64,000 nt of DNA from Chitinophaga sp. sic0106 (lineage in GTDB: Bacteria > Bacteroidota > Bacteroidia > Chitinophagales > Chitinophagaceae): assembly GCF_019219075.1 (NCBI RefSeq), contig NZ_JAHUWJ010000024.1:40066-104065 (forward strand), in the 5' to 3' direction. The translations under genes were made by a program, and so were the position numbers. Numbering within the stretch: position 1 is the first letter of the stretch; every line of letters begins with the position of its first letter. The notes under the pieces are model-generated. The model ran no database searches. It was not told the origin of the DNA and saw only the letters and a list, made by a program, of their open reading frames with translations. This document shows, piece after piece, positions 62,739 through 64,000 of this stretch.

Positions 62739-63833
62739 ATGGTTTACAATGTGATAGGCACTATGTCGGGCAGCTCACTGGACGGATTGGATATTGTGTT
62801 TGCGGAGCTGACAGAAGTACGCGGACAATGGACATATGTTATCAAGGCTTCCGAAAGTCTTCCTTATGAGCAGGAATGGGTGGAGAAACTGGCCCAGGCC
62901 ACGGAGCTGTCTGCCCGTGATTACCTGCTGCTGCACAGCGAGTATGGTCATTATTCCGGCCATCGGATCAAAGCATTCATAGAAAAGAATAACCTGGATC
63001 ATAAAGTACATTTCATAGCCTCTCACGGCCATACCACCTTCCATGTGCCTGCCGGCAAAATGACGGCTCAACTGGGTGAAGGCGCTGCTATTGCTGCAGT
63101 CACCGGTTTGCCGGTGATCAGCGATCTCCGTGCAATGGATATTGCCCTGGGTGGTCAGGGAGCACCTATTGTTCCAATAGGAGAAAAATATTTGTTCCCT
63201 GGATTCCAATACTGGCTTAATCTGGGCGGCATCGCTAATATTTCTGCCATGCTTCCGGAAGGATTTACGGCATTTGATATCTGCCCGGCCAACCGGGTAC
63301 TCAATGGGCTGGTGGCTGCCTTAGGCCGCGCTTACGACGATGGCGGGCAACTGGCTGCTGGTGGCGTTACAGATGAAGCCCTGCTCAACCGGCTGAATGC
63401 ATTGCCGTACTATGCAGAGTCCTGGCCTAAATCTTTGGCCAACGACTTCGGTACAAACACCGTTCTGCCAATGTTCCAGGAACTGAAAATATCCGTACAG
63501 GGTAAACTGAGTACTTACGTAGCACATATTGCAGCGCAGATAGCAAAGTCTGTAAGTGAACTGAAAAACAGAATGGAAGACCCCACCGCACCTGCTAAAA
63601 TGCTGATTACTGGTGGTGGCGCGTTCAACACCTTCCTGGTGAACTGCCTGCGGGAACAACTGGAGCCGCTGGATATTGAACTAGTGGTGCCGGATGAGCA
63701 AACCGTGAGCTTCAAGGAAGCACTGGTGATGGCGCTGATTGGCGCTTTGCGCTGGAGACAGGAGGAAAATGTATTGTCTTCCGTTACGGGTGCAAGCCGC
63801 AACAGCATTGGTGGCGCGTTGTGGATGAACTAA
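62739..63833 (+). CDS. anmK: Anhydro-N-acetylmuramic acid kinase
   Basis: 364 residues from ATG 62739 (MVYNVIGTMSGSSLDGLD); the first ATG at 62709 adds a short unrelated leader. The ATP-binding GTMSGSSLDGLD, catalytic-region DLRAMDIALGGQGAP, DICPANRVLN and LITGGGAFN match AnmK. It phosphorylates and opens 1,6-anhydroMurNAc during peptidoglycan recycling. Confidence 0.94.
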   Translation: MVYNVIGTMSGSSLDGLDIVFAELTEVRGQWTYVIKASESLPYEQEWVEKLAQATELSARDYLLLHSEYGHYSGHRIKAFIEKNNLDHKVHFIASHGHTTFHVPAGKMTAQLGEGAAIAAVTGLPVISDLRAMDIALGGQGAPIVPIGEKYLFPGFQYWLNLGGIANISAMLPEGFTAFDICPANRVLNGLVAALGRAYDDGGQLAAGGVTDEALLNRLNALPYYAESWPKSLANDFGTNTVLPMFQELKISVQGKLSTYVAHIAAQIAKSVSELKNRMEDPTAPAKMLITGGGAFNTFLVNCLREQLEPLDIELVVPDEQTVSFKEALVMALIGALRWRQEENVLSSVTGASRNSIGGALWMN

Positions 63834-63858
63834 ACAGAATACAATTGATAAACAAAAG

Positions 63859-63889
63859 AGGGTGTATCAGAAGTTTGATACACCCTTTT
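63859..63889 (+). terminator. Terminator of anmK
   Basis: AGGGTGTATCA pairs perfectly with TGATACACCCT across a 6-nt loop, followed by TTT, 25 bp after the stop. The final ~110 bp of the window show no gene. Confidence 0.8.
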
Positions 63890-64000
63890 ACTTTTGTAGG
63901 AAATTATTAAACAGGTATATTAATGTAGTTATACTAGTTATTACCCTGTTGGGAAATGAGAGAGATACACCCAGATAGGCATTGGTCATATCGTAAAAAA

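Overview
The window looks like chromosome of a Bacteroidetes bacterium, most likely Chitinophagaceae (Chitinophaga-like). The reasons are: type IX secretion and gliding genes (gldJ, porU, porV, a PorP/SprF protein, a GldA-type ATPase); bacillithiol synthesis (bshA); a DUF1015 gene beside serC; a Bacteroidetes-type EnvC/DUF4292/TPR/dut/ispF block; and promoters of the TTTG-N18/19-TAnnTTTG type instead of -35/-10 boxes. Gene density is high, and most of the content is housekeeping or envelope biology.

Layout. 1-3.9 kb: a cut-off membrane protein, a secreted erythromycin-esterase-like protein, and an AraC regulator divergent from a PRISE-type reductase. 4.0-5.7 kb: an AT-rich two-gene cassette (RecF/OLD-like ATPase plus a small protein with a nuclease-like D/ExH pattern) just 3' of a tRNA-Arg(CCU). 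This is the best candidate for an undescribed, possibly defensive, system. 6-17.2 kb, all minus strand: acyl-CoA ligase, YceI, PaaN-type aldehyde dehydrogenase, TPR protein, DUF1015, SerC, S1/P1-nuclease or phospholipase C-like protein, DUF502. 17.4-24.1 kb: tetR-tolC-adaptor-RND efflux operon, with a perfect palindromic operator over its promoter. 24.4-27.1 kb: kynureninase followed by a 2H phosphoesterase carrying a long Gly/Tyr/Arg-rich N-terminal domain. 27.1-27.8 kb: a non-coding stretch with several hairpins and one possible 37-residue membrane peptide.

27.8-38.2 kb: Bax inhibitor-like protein, KorA without KorB, two small unknowns, a Gfo/Idh/MocA-MFS pair, nth, a DivIC/FtsB-like protein, enolase and a GldA-like ATPase. 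38.7-47.4 kb: an intact M23 peptidase, Bcp, and the gldJ / porU-porV type IX secretion locus. 47.5-54.1 kb: ispF, dut, TPR lipoprotein, DUF4292 lipoprotein and two tandem EnvC-like proteins whose LytM domains have lost their zinc ligands. 54-63.8 kb: bshA, M28 peptidase, RsmI-like methyltransferase, EI24/CysZ-like protein, PorP/SprF, upp, a YfbK-type VWA protein and anmK.

A recurring non-coding signal is a set of about 43-bp palindromes built as 20-bp arms around an exact 3-nt loop. They lie at gene 3' ends and in convergent gaps, and several lack the T-tract of an ordinary terminator. No CRISPR array, rRNA, transposase or integrase was seen.
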